Assembly: GCA_001599755.1 (NCBI GenBank)
Contig: BCHX01000002.1
Location: 1,364,001 to 1,428,000 of the forward strand
DNA from: Gliomastix tumulicola
Taxonomy: Eukaryota; Ascomycota; Sordariomycetes; Hypocreales; Bionectriaceae
Length of the DNA stretch: 64,000 bases
Direction: 5' to 3'
The translations under genes and the position numbers were made by a program. Numbering within the stretch: the stretch's first letter is position 1; each line of letters starts with the position of its first letter. The notes under the pieces are model-generated. The model did no database searches. It had not been told where the DNA came from and was given only the letters and a program-made list of their open reading frames with translations. Of the stretch, positions 10,159-19,928 are shown piece after piece.

Positions 10159-13104
10159 ATGGCGGGCTCTCTCGACGCCAGCTCCATGGCCTACGACATG
10201 GCTTCGGCGCCCAGCGACTCCCCGACGGCCGCCGCGCCCGCGCCCGCACCCGCGCCCACGCGTCACAGCGCCAATGTCACCATCTACCAGACCACCGGCC
10301 CCGACGCCTACACGAGTCCCATCCCCGCCCCCGGCGGCGGTGGCCCGGCGCTGAACCCGCGCTCCTGTGTCACCTGCCGCCGCCGCAAGGTCCGCTGCGA
10401 CAAGCAGATGCCCTGCTCCAACTGCCTCCGCGCCCTCATCCCGTGCGTCTTCCCCGCGCCGGGTCGCGCCCCGCGCCAGCCCCGGCCGAGGGACCCCAAC
10501 GCGCCGCCCAAGACGACGACGCACCGCGAGGCCGAGCTCGTGAAGCGGCTCAAGAAGCTCGAGGGCATCGTCGAGGAGCTGAGCGGGCAGATCGAGGTCG
10601 AGTCCGCGGGCACGGGGCGCGGTGCGTCGTCGGCTGGGTCGCCCGAGGCGGCGCTGCAGCTCGCGTCCAAGTCGGCGTCGTCATTGCTGGCTGCGCAGAC
10701 GCAGAGGAGCACGTCGGATTCGTATGGGCATAGCAGCAGTGGGCATGACGGCGAGGAGATGCTCGATGGCCAGAGCCCGCTGACTCGGCAGGCGGATATC
10801 AACAGGCAGCTGGGGAGACTGGTCTTGAATGACCACAAGGGGAGCACAAGATACGTTACAAACGGGTTCTGGTCTAAGCTGAATGACGAGGTTGGTTTTT
10901 GGGCACGACCCCGAGTGTGGTGAAAGCTCGCTAACTAGGCCCCAATAGCTCAACTCGCTCCGAGAAGACGTACGGAGGGAAACGGACGATTCAGAAGAGT
11001 CCGACTACGAGTATGGACTGGAGGACTCACCAGAATCCATCGCGGCCGTCTCTAATCACCAGGCTTTCATCTTCGGCTACAGCTCGGCCGATGTCGACCT
11101 GGCAAGCTGCCATCCCCTGGCTTGTCATGTCACATATCTGTGGTCCGTCTACCAAGAAAATGTCGACCCGCTCGTCAAGGTGCTGCACATCCCGACCATG
11201 GAGGCGGTGATGCGTGATGCGAGGAAGAACCCTGCTGGCTTGGCGCCGGGCATGGAAGCGCTTGTCTTCGCCGTCTACTACAGCGCCATCATCTCACTTG
11301 AGCCGGACGAGGTACGGAGCCCCTGATTCCCAATAGGCCAATCGCTCTAGCACTAACCACAATTCAGGTCATGACGAACCTCGGCGAGAGCGCGGACAAA
11401 CTCCGCAAGCAGTTCCGCTTTGCGCTGGAGCAGGCTCTATCAAAAGCACATTTCCTCAACACCTCCGAGCTCTGCGTTGTGCAGGCTTTTACTTTGTTTC
11501 TCACCACTGTCAGACGCGACGACGACAGCCGTTTCTGCTGGACGTTGACCGGCCTAGTAATACGACTCGCCCAAGGTATGGGCTTGCATCGTGATGGCAC
11601 GCAGTTCGACTTGACGCCTTTCGAGACGGAAATGAGGAGGCGAGTCTGGTGGAACATCCTCAAATTGGATCTTCGCTCCGCTGAGGAGGTTGGCACCGAG
11701 GTTTCGGTTGCCGACGCTGCATTTGATACGCAGCTTCCACTCAACATCAACGATGCCGACATCACCCCCTTCTCGACTGAGTTTCCCCCTGCGCGGATCG
11801 GCCAGTCCGATCTCGCTGTCACCCTGGTCCGATGTGAGATCTTGAGGGTCACTCGTCGGCTGATGGCGGATATGGCTTCGAAAGAGAGAAAGCTCTCAGC
11901 CACACAGAGGGAGGAGATGCTCATTGACGTGTACAGGCACGTCGAGGGCAAGTTTCTGAAGTACACCGTCACCGAGGCTGATCCGCTCTGGTGGGTGGCG
12001 GCCATGGTCGCACGCATCATCATGAGCAAGATGTGTCTCGTCATCTATCAGGACCAGATGTTCCCGGGCGCTCCTGTAGAGCTCTCGGGTGATATTCGAC
12101 AGCGTGTTTACGTTGCTTCTACGGAGATTGTGGAGTTGGGCCACAGACTCAACGTTGACCCCCGGGCCAAGCAGTACCGGTGGCTGTTCATGACTTATAC
12201 CAACTGGCACGCTGTGGCTTTCACCTTGCTTGAGACCTGTCGCCGACCCTGGACCGCGCTGGTCGAGCGCTCCTGGGAAGCAGTCAAGGGCTTTGAGAGG
12301 GACCCGGTGTACGTTGAGAAGGCGGCTGACCACGCTGCCATCTTTCTGCCTATGCGCAAACTCTACCTTCGGGCCCGGAAGCACAGGGAGACGGAGCTTG
12401 CGCGACTGAGGAACAATATCCCAGAGGCACGACGTCTCGACTTCCAGGAGCGCATGAACCCGGCCGAGGCGCGGTTTGGGCCCTTGCCCGGATACGAGAA
12501 CAAGATGGACCAGGTCAGAGAGAAATGGTGGGGACTGCTCAGAGAAGGGAATGCGAACGCCGGGCCTATACAAGTGCCCCAGGCCGCGGCTGCACCCACA
12601 CCACAGAGTTGGCCTGCTGAAGGGAACAATGCTTCCGTGGCAGGCGCCAGCCCAGACTCGGTGCCTTCGTCTAGGTCAGCCCCGGCCTTCCCCCCGCAGA
12701 CGAACGTGGCGCCTGCTATCCCCGACGTGGCGATGGACTACATGGATGACTTCATGTCGCGGCCGAACACAACTATGGCCGAGTTCTTCCCGATCGACAG
12801 CATGATGACGCCGCCGCCAAACGCAAAGGGTGGCTCCTTGCTACCACCGATGGACGGGCCGACTACGATGCAGAACCGAGTCCCCAACGACCCGATGCTC
12901 GTGGCGCAGCAGTCAGGGCAGACGCAGCCCGCCGCCGTCCAGGAGGACGACAACCCGCCGCCGTTTCTGTGGGCGGGCGTGTTCGGGGAGGCCCCGGGTG
13001 TGGTGGCGGCTGACGATGCGACGGCGGGCGACATGGACATGGGGGATTTCGACTGGCAGAACTGGGGGCAGAGCCTGCAGAGCTTGGATATGGGTGGAAT
13101 GTAG
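10159..13104 (+). CDS. Zn(II)2Cys6 fungal-specific transcription factor
   Basis: Exons 10159-10890, 10949-11311 and 11368-13104 give 943 residues; the introns are 58 and 56 nt and both junctions are phase 0. The binuclear zinc cluster lies at about residues 70-96 (CVTCRRRKVRCDKQMPCSNC, then LRALIPC), with all six Cys present. A leucine-zipper-like linker follows (AELVKRLKKLEGIVEELSG), the usual dimerisation element. The middle homology or fungal-specific TF domain spans about residues 290-620; it includes LTGLVIRLAQGMGLHRDGTQ and the MRRRVWWNILKLDLRSAEEVG signature typical of this family. The C-terminus is low-complexity and acidic, ending in FDWQNWGQSLQSLDMGGM, a plausible activation region. 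Such factors act in the nucleus, often as pathway-specific regulators. No biosynthetic cluster adjoins it, so its targets are unknown. Confidence 0.9.
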
Positions 13105-13548
13105 CCGTTTTGGATGAGAAACGACCGTGATGACGAGACGAGGCGTTAGCAGGATGTACGTGTACGATGTAGATGAAACCACACTCTGTTGATACCAGTG
13201 CAATTCGCGAGCTGTGTGACGAGATGCCATGGCTCTCCCTCCTTCGGCGTTTCTCGCGGCGTCACAGGGAATGGAGGGAACAGTAGTCGATATCATAGAC
13301 ACGGTCTCACCTCGGGAGAGGAATGTGAAACAGGGTTCATGGTTCATGTGTAATGTCTTGCGGGGACTTAGCGAAAAGACTATTCCGAGGCTGGAATGCT
13401 GTATATGGTTATATCATGCTTCTGTCCTGATCTGGGGACACAAGCTGGAGTATAAAGACTGGCTGTATATCCTGATGAGAGCATTAATTTACGAATTTTG
13501 GCAATCGTATCACCGTCCTCCGCCAAGACTTCTCAAAATCTTCCAACC
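13105..13548. other. Intergenic: 3' flank of the regulator and promoter of the small secreted protein gene
   Basis: This 444-bp spacer between two genes on the same strand becomes AT-richer after 13380, as expected for a promoter or 5' UTR. I see no ORF that I would call a gene. Confidence 0.5.
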
Positions 13549-13764
13549 ATGATGACTCTCACCAACTTGATCCTGCTCCTCGGCCTCGTGCTACCCAGCC
13601 CCTATCTCGCCGCACCCACAGACTCAAGCAGCTGTATCATCATCAGGGGCCCTTCACCGACGTGTCTCCCTCCATGCGAGGACGACGAGGTATGCCGGTA
13701 CGAAAAAACCGAGCCCGCGCCCGGAGAGGATCCCAAGGCCTACTGCTTCGCAAACGACGACTGA
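13549..13764 (+). CDS. Small secreted cysteine-containing protein (71 aa)
   Basis: A single exon from ATG ATG at 13549 to TGA at 13764. The N-terminus (MMTLTNLILLLGLVLPSPYL, then AAPTDSS) is a clear signal peptide with a likely cut after the LAA region. The mature peptide of about 49 residues is acidic and has five Cys (in SSSC, PTC, PPC, EVC and AYC) and the motif CEDDEVCRYEK. Size, secretion signal and Cys content are those of the effector-like small secreted proteins common in plant- or insect-associated fungi, but the odd Cys count is unusual for a fully disulfide-bonded fold. I recognise no homologous family. It is convergent with the Nudix gene: only 79 bp separate the two stop codons. 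Confidence 0.6.
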   Translation: MMTLTNLILLLGLVLPSPYLAAPTDSSSCIIIRGPSPTCLPPCEDDEVCRYEKTEPAPGEDPKAYCFANDD

Positions 13765-13843
13765 AGCGAGCGTACATCCCGTCTTTTCTTCATCCCCATG
13801 CTACTTCCCGGCGCCAAGTTTTCTTTTTTTTTTCCCATCATTT

Positions 13844-15020
13844 TCACAGCTTCGTCTCACTAGCCTCCTTCTTCACCTGCCTCTTTTCCTCCTCCTTCTC
13901 CTCCAACAACACCTCCTCCCGCATCCTCACCTCCACCTCCGAGGGCCCTCCCCGGGTGAAGCGCACCAGCACCACACGCTCCCAGTCGCCGCCCCGACGG
14001 GACCCCCTCAGCTCCGGCCCGGGCTTGTCGAGACCCAGCACGACGCGGCCGTCGCCCTCGCGGATGAAGAGGGTGTGCGGGCTGATGCACTTGTCGCCCC
14101 AGGGGATCCCCGAGACGGTCTGCTCGCGCGCACGGGGCGTGTCTGCCGTCGGGGTCGTCTGGATGAACTCGAGCAGCTTCTCTCTTTGCGTGGCGTACGA
14201 AGTAGAGGAAGAAGTAGAAGGAGGAGAAGAAGAGGACGAGGACGAGGACGAGAGGAAGCGGGACGCGAGGGTGAGGAGGAACGCCTGCGGGGGAAAGAGG
14301 ATGATGTCCCCCGCGGCCGCACGGCTGAGGAAGGACTCGGCCGTCGCAAACGTGGCCGCCGTGTGCTCGACGCCGCCGTCCGGTGTGGGTACGAGCATCT
14401 CGGACGGCGGGCTGTCCGAGGACGTGAGCGGGAGGAGGTAGAGGTACATTTGCGTGGTGAAGCGCTTGGGGACGTTGTTGGGCGTGACCCATCTTGTGAA
14501 GGGGATGAGGTTGGCTGGGGGGGGGAGGGATTCGCGAATGAGCTGGAGATTTTTCATAGGGGGGGGATGTATATATAGGGCCGGGGGGGAGTAGTGACAT
14601 ACCTGTATCTGGGACGCCGCCTACAGACTCTACCCAGTCGCCAAACCTGACCTCATTCCCATGTATCCTCTTCCGCGCAGCCTCCCTCTCCGTGACGTCC
14701 ACATGAACCAGCCGACTACTACTCTCATCGCCCTTCTTCCGCGCCAACAGGATCCCCGTCTCCTCGAAGCACTCCCGCACCGCCGCCATCCGGTACGCGG
14801 GCCCGTCCTCGTGCCGCGCGGCGTCATCTTCAGCAGGGATGACGCCGTCGTGGAAGGCGTCGAGGTTGCCGCCGGGGAAGACGTGGGCTGAGGCAAAAGA
14901 GGTGGAAGTGCGGACGCGGTGGAGGAGGAGGGTGTTGTTCTGGGGGGAGAGGAGGAGGATGGAGGCGCTGGGACGGGGGGATGGGGGAGGTTTCTTGTGG
15001 GTTGAGGATGGGCGGGACAT
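13844..15020 (-). CDS. Nudix hydrolase, NUDT19-like (acyl-CoA/CoA diphosphatase type)
   Basis: Exons 14603-15020 and 13844-14514, with an 88-nt intron (GTATGT...CAG, phase 1), give 362 residues. The start MSRPSS is followed by a Pro/Ser-rich leader and the Nudix fold: ASILLLSPQNNTLLLHRV, AHVFPGGNLD, then AYRMAAVRECFEETGILL, which carries the REx2EE metal-binding core. The long insert between FPGG and the REx2EE helix is typical of the NUDT19/RP2p subfamily, whose members hydrolyse CoA derivatives, often in peroxisomes. The C-terminal half has TRWVTPNNVPKRFTTQMYLY, matching the same subfamily. A Ser-rich insert (about residues 235-255) is lineage-specific low complexity. The C-terminus is ETKL; I see no clear PTS1. 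Substrate and compartment are inferred from family only. Confidence 0.85.
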
Positions 15021-15786
15021 GGCGAGGGACGGTGGTGATGATGATGATGATGATAAATATGAAGATGAGATTGGAAATGGCGAGGGTCGTAGTCTGGTGG
15101 TGGTGGCTCGGGTGAAGCTGAGCTGGGTGTGAATCCGGCGGTGATGGAAGCTCCTGGTGAGAGACGGCCTCGGTACAGGCAGCCTCCGGGCTATTCGCGT
15201 CTCAAGCAACATTTGGAGAAGGATGACCAATGACCTAGCGCCCCCCCCTCTGAGTAACTGAATGACCAGCAAAAGCCACCTGACCTGCTTGGACAACACA
15301 CCCTCAAACGAACCGCGGGACGACTGATGGAGGGGCAGAAGCCACAGCAAAGTCTTGAGATCGCCAGACTGCCGAGGTCCACTGCTGACCGTGGCTCTTG
15401 GAATCCCCACCTGCCTTTTGGGGCCCTTTTATTGCATCCTGTAGATCCCTGATTCGTCCATCGAGATGCCTCAACTCGTCCGACGTCACGTCACACCGAC
15501 TCGCTATCCGCTGTTGCTGCAGCAGTTGTAGCAGCTGTAGTGCTGACCGAGGTTCTGTTGCAGTGCATCTTATACCCGGGACTTGCTTCTGACAGGCGTC
15601 ATGGGCCTATTCGTACAGCAGCATCCATGCTGAGCAGACGACATTTATTTCCAATGTCTACTAGTAAGCAACATAAGTGGCTAATGTACTAAGTTATATA
15701 AAACTCCCTGTAATACATTCGCCGGCAAATACACCAAACGCCGAGCAGCAACTTCCCTGTCGTTATTCATAAACCACCACCTCCCA
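15021..15786. other. Intergenic: Nudix promoter and SLX4 3' flank
   Basis: 766 bp between two genes on the minus strand. The part next to the Nudix ATG has a GAT run (15039-15053, the complement of an ATC run). The part near 15640-15780 is AT-rich and likely holds SLX4 transcript ends. No gene is supported. Confidence 0.5.
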
Positions 15787-18414
15787 TCAGTAGCGCTTCC
15801 GACTCGCTCCCCTCATATTCAGCCGCCACAGACAGCAGATGCTCTGAGACTCGCACCATTTCTTGACCTCACCGGGACTGACTTCATCGTCATGGCCTAC
15901 CCTGCTGAGCTGCCCCGAATTGAGCCAGGACGCCAGGTCTTCCAAGATGATCGGGTCGTACATGAGTATCTTCTCGTGCCACGATGGGTTCTGAGGGTCC
16001 GTTGACCGCGGCGCCGTGGTCACAGCCTCGGTGATGCGCTCAAACACCGACGACTGCTGGGCACTGGGGGATCCTGCTGGGAGAAGTGAGGTGTCTTCCT
16101 CCATGGACACCGACAGGTCCACACCCGGCGGCGGTGAGAATGTCGGCTCGGGGGAGGAGCTGAACACGGACCCGTCGCTGCCGTTATCCGATGCTGAGTC
16201 TGGAATCTCCAATACGTCTTGGAATTTGGCGGGCTTTTTCTTTACTGGTGTGCTGGGTGCTGGTGTAGTCTTCTTAGTTGCTTTGGTGGCTGCCTTTGGC
16301 TTCGCTTTTCTGGCGGGCTTCGCAGGCACTGCCTCTCCAGTCGCCTTCTTCGACCGACCGCGAGCTTTATTCGGCGACACACTGGGTGCAGTCGTGTCTT
16401 CGTCAGAGGACGCACCTGCTTTGTCGGCTTTCTTTGGCCTGCCGCGCGGTCTTTTGGGTGACTCGATCGGCTGGGCCGATGGCGGAGGTTCCTGGATGAC
16501 AACTGGACTGGAGGGCGTCTTTCTCGGGCGGCCTCGCGCCTTTGGAGATCCCTTGTCTACTGTCGCCGTAGCTGACGGTGCGCCCTTCCTTGGCTGGGAC
16601 ACTACACTTGACGTCGTAATCGCCCTGGTAGCGGTCTCAGGGACTCCTTGCTTGCTTCTCCAGCACTGGTCTAGAAGGGCAATCATCCCTGATCGTCGCT
16701 TGACTGCCTTAAATCCGTATCCTTTTATCTGTCTCGCTAGCTGAGTGTCTGTGTAGAGCTCAAATTTCGGTCGGTGCGGTTCTGTTCCGGCTGGTATCGT
16801 AGATGTTGTGGAACCAGCCTCAATGGACTGCTCCTCTGCTTTAGAGTGAACCGATGGCGGTTCGGGTTTTCGCACGTCAGTGCTGACAGAGATGTCGCTG
16901 AGTGAGAACTCCGAGTTCTCATCGATGTCCGGGGCTTTCCTCTTCGACGTCGGTAACAGATCAGAGAGGGTTTCGAATGAGGCATTGGCATCCTCAACAC
17001 CTTGCCCCCGTTGCGGTAAAGTCGGCAAGTCATCAGGTTTGGAATATCCAAAAGGATCGCCACCATCGTCCATAGGCGGCAGCTGAGAAGGCTCGTCAAC
17101 AAGATCGACGAGCTCGATGTCTAGGAGGCCCCCATCGTCATCGCGGGCTCCAGCACGCCATAGCGAAGATTTCTTCACCTCCGGCTCCAAGTCCGCGCTG
17201 TCTAGAAAAGGATCTTCTTCGTCAATATTCGCCATCTCGAGGTTGGAGTTCCTCATCGCGATCTGGATGTCGCGCAGTAGTGTTGGCGACTGCTCACGAA
17301 CAAGTTGACTCGACGTTCCGAACACAAAGTCTTGGGCGGCACTCTGCTTAAGTGCGGTGCCTGGCGAAAGGAGCACAGGTTCTGCCTTCTTCTTAGACTT
17401 TGCTGTCGTTTTCTTGGGCTTTCTGGCCGGCTTGGCCTTGGCCTTGGCTTTGCCATTCTTGCTTGTCCCTTCTGTATCCTGCGTGATCTCGGTACGGGCG
17501 AAGGAAAGCTGAGTCTGTGTTGGATCAGTCGCTTCGGGTGCTGCAGGTGGCTGGTAAGCTGCGGTCGCTAGCTCAGTGATGGTGCGCGCCTTCTTCTTCG
17601 CGGCCTTTGGCTTGGCCCGTGGCTTTTCTGGCGAGACTGGAGGCGATTCGGCTCCCTCTGCTGTCGTGACCATCTCGATCAACTTGCGCTTCTTTAGAAA
17701 ACTTGAATCCTCTTCTGACACCACGATAGGCTCCGGCTGAGGCATGTCGCATCCATACGTCTCCAGAAGATTCTTGAACACTTCATTATTGTCTTCAGCC
17801 TGCGTCGAAATGTTGGCATCCTGGAAGGCGGAGGTATCAGAGCCAAGATCAATATGGGTAGAAGTCTTTTTTGTTGGAGGCGTCCAATCTGCCCTCCGAC
17901 TTGGAGCCAAATCCAGACTAAGTGGCTCGTCCTTCGCTTCGGCCTTCGATTTCTTCGGCGCTTTTTTCCTTGCGGGATTGTCTTCAAGCAGGATCAGGCT
18001 CGCATCCTGTTCTGGCACAGCCTCAGGTGCCGGGAAAGCAATAGGGTCTTGATCGACACTCTTGCCCCCGCCCTGCCCTTCACTCTCCTGACTTCTGGTC
18101 TTTGGAGGTGACTTGTATTTCTTCCATGCCTGGTCTCCCTCAAAGTACTTCGATCGCGGTGCCGCTTTAGTCCGTGCAGCTTTCGTCTTGGGCTTGGCTT
18201 GGTCGCTTCGCTCTTCGTCGGTAGAGTGCAGACTGACGACAGATATGTCATTAGACGCCGGGTTCGACTTGTTGGGCGAAAGAAAGGGAGGTCTCGAAGG
18301 TGCGCTCGGCACCATGCCGCTCAGCGACGGGAAGTCAGGCGAGGAGCTGCGCGTCTGGAGTTCGCGTCGAGGGGTCCGGCTCGATGGCGACCGAAAGACA
18401 CCAGGGGAAGCCAT
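15787..18414 (-). CDS. slx4: Structure-specific endonuclease subunit SLX4
   Basis: A single exon of 875 residues from MASPGVFRSPSSR. An in-frame ATG at 18456 would add 14 residues and cannot be excluded. Most of the chain is disordered, Ser/Pro/Lys-rich scaffold, with KKAxKKK-type basic stretches and AT-hook-like motifs (ARGRPRKT, RPRGRPKK, ARGRSKK; about residues 625-690). Two conserved modules are recognisable. One is a SAP-like segment near residue 550 (KFELYTDTQLARQIKGYGF, then KAVKRRSGMIALLDQCW). The other is the C-terminal SLX4 domain (about 805-875: ILMYDPIILEDLASWLN ... EVKKWCESQSICCLWRLN) that binds SLX1 in known family members. SLX4 scaffolds SLX1 and other nucleases to resolve branched DNA and repair replication damage. 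It is divergent from the eS21 gene. Confidence 0.9.
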   Translation of the reverse strand: MASPGVFRSPSSRTPRRELQTRSSSPDFPSLSGMVPSAPSRPPFLSPNKSNPASNDISVVSLHSTDEERSDQAKPKTKAARTKAAPRSKYFEGDQAWKKYKSPPKTRSQESEGQGGGKSVDQDPIAFPAPEAVPEQDASLILLEDNPARKKAPKKSKAEAKDEPLSLDLAPSRRADWTPPTKKTSTHIDLGSDTSAFQDANISTQAEDNNEVFKNLLETYGCDMPQPEPIVVSEEDSSFLKKRKLIEMVTTAEGAESPPVSPEKPRAKPKAAKKKARTITELATAAYQPPAAPEATDPTQTQLSFARTEITQDTEGTSKNGKAKAKAKPARKPKKTTAKSKKKAEPVLLSPGTALKQSAAQDFVFGTSSQLVREQSPTLLRDIQIAMRNSNLEMANIDEEDPFLDSADLEPEVKKSSLWRAGARDDDGGLLDIELVDLVDEPSQLPPMDDGGDPFGYSKPDDLPTLPQRGQGVEDANASFETLSDLLPTSKRKAPDIDENSEFSLSDISVSTDVRKPEPPSVHSKAEEQSIEAGSTTSTIPAGTEPHRPKFELYTDTQLARQIKGYGFKAVKRRSGMIALLDQCWRSKQGVPETATRAITTSSVVSQPRKGAPSATATVDKGSPKARGRPRKTPSSPVVIQEPPPSAQPIESPKRPRGRPKKADKAGASSDEDTTAPSVSPNKARGRSKKATGEAVPAKPARKAKPKAATKATKKTTPAPSTPVKKKPAKFQDVLEIPDSASDNGSDGSVFSSSPEPTFSPPPGVDLSVSMEEDTSLLPAGSPSAQQSSVFERITEAVTTAPRSTDPQNPSWHEKILMYDPIILEDLASWLNSGQLSRVGHDDEVSPGEVKKWCESQSICCLWRLNMRGASRKRY

Positions 18415-19012
18415 GAAGCGGATGAGGCATCTCTGAGAGCGCAGGGCGCATCTCACTTCCGTGGAGAGTTTCCAAATGGTGCAAAAGCAAAGGCCAGTGG
18501 CCTGGCATCATAAACAAGGGAGGTGGTGTTTGTTTCGAGCACCTACAAGCTGGGCTGATCTTGGTGGAGACGGCAGGCACGCCCTTCGGCTTTGATTTCT
18601 GGAAGGAGGCAAGAGCAGTTGACAGAATTACTTGGACTGCGGACTGGGCTCGAGATTGTCTCAACTACTATGTAAATCCGATAGATTTTGGGGATGATGT
18701 CTAAAAACTACTATTAATAAGGTATATTTCATCAATTTATCCTTAGATCTCGCTCATAGTATGCGATTCTGACGAGAAACATGGCTGACTTTGCCTGTTA
18801 ATCTAGAGATTTATTCTGTCTCCAACGAACAGTCGCGAGACTGCCACGAGGTCAGCTGATTAGTCATGTGACTCTTTCCAGCCCTCCCCGCCCCACGAAA
18901 TCCACCAACATTAGCGAAAATGCCTTGAACTTTTTGAACATCCCACTCCAGCACAGCTAAACGCCTCAAACACCCGTGTCAATTCACCTCTGAACCTCCC
19001 AAAACCGTCAAA
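18415..19012. other. Divergent promoter region between SLX4 and eS21
   Basis: 598 bp between divergent starts. It is AT-rich around 18660-18760 and pyrimidine-rich before the eS21 ATG. A CATGTG half-match to a Cbf1 site lies near 18865. I did not find a perfect CACGTG or AGGGTT box here. Confidence 0.5.
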
Positions 19013-19375
19013 ATGGAGAACGACCGTGGCGAGATCGTCGACCTGTAAGATTCTGCCGGCTCGGATCTCGAGCCTTCGCGCACGAGGAAGCCTTCTTCCC
19101 AAGGGAGCGAGCGCAGCCCAGCTAACGAGCAACCCTCCAGTTACGTCCCGCGCAAGTGCAGCGCCACCAACCGCATCATCCGGGCCAAGGACCACGGCTC
19201 CGTCCAGATTTCCATCGCCAAGGTCGATGAGAACGGCCGCGCCGTCACCGGAGAGAACCACGTCTACGCCCTCAGCGGCTTCGTCCGTGCCATGGGCGAG
19301 AGCGACGACGCCATCAACCGCCTGGCCCAGCGCGACGGTCTCCTCAAGAGCGTCTGGAGCGGCCAGCGCGTGTAA
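19013..19375 (+). CDS. rps21: 40S ribosomal protein S21 (eS21)
   Basis: Exons 19013-19044 and 19141-19375, joined across a 96-nt intron (GTAAGA...CAG, phase 2), encode 88 residues, the normal eS21 length. The sequence matches the family end to end: MENDRGEIVDLYVPRKCSA, TNRIIRAKDHGSVQISIAKV, TGENHVYALSGFVRAMGES, DDAINRLAQRDGLLKSVWSG. eS21 is a small-subunit protein of eukaryotic cytoplasmic ribosomes, needed for late 18S rRNA maturation in yeast. The early intron position, just after the YVPRK-preceding Leu, is typical of fungal ribosomal protein genes. Confidence 0.95.
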
Positions 19376-19928
19376 GGCAAAGGGGGGAGATTCGATGGGA
19401 AGGAATAAAAAAAAGGAAATTCATGCGACGGTACCCTTTTTTCTTAACGACAACACGACGACGGCACATAACGAACGTCTTCGGAAACGAAAAAAAAACG
19501 AGAGATACACCGAATCTTTCAGCTCCTCGAGGAGTAAGGGCTTGGTCTGAATTGGGAGGCATGGCGGGACTTAGAGTTGGCTGCGTTTAGCAATTCCAAT
19601 TCAGGGCGTTCGGCTCGATTTGAAACGAACTTGCACAAGATTCCAAAGATCCCTTTGACCTGTCTCGGCTGCATAGTGACATGTGAAGAAGGGTTTGCCC
19701 TATAAACCGGCTAGCGAAGACTTTTCGGCTTCTGCTCTGGCCGGAGAGTCTGGGACTACATCGATAGTCTCCGTGCCGCAGATCAGAAATGGCCTATTAA
19801 AAAGCCGTGGCATTGAAGTATCCTGCCATGGTACAGATACGGGTCGGACATTTCATAAAAAGACGCCCCTTAGATATTAACAGCGTACTGTACAGACCAG
19901 ACTAACCCTCAGATAAACCCGATACATA
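19376..19928. other. Intergenic between convergent eS21 and photolyase genes
   Basis: 553 bp holding the 3' ends of both genes. An A-rich stretch lies just after the eS21 stop (19407-19417) and another at 19490-19498. No gene is seen. Confidence 0.5.
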
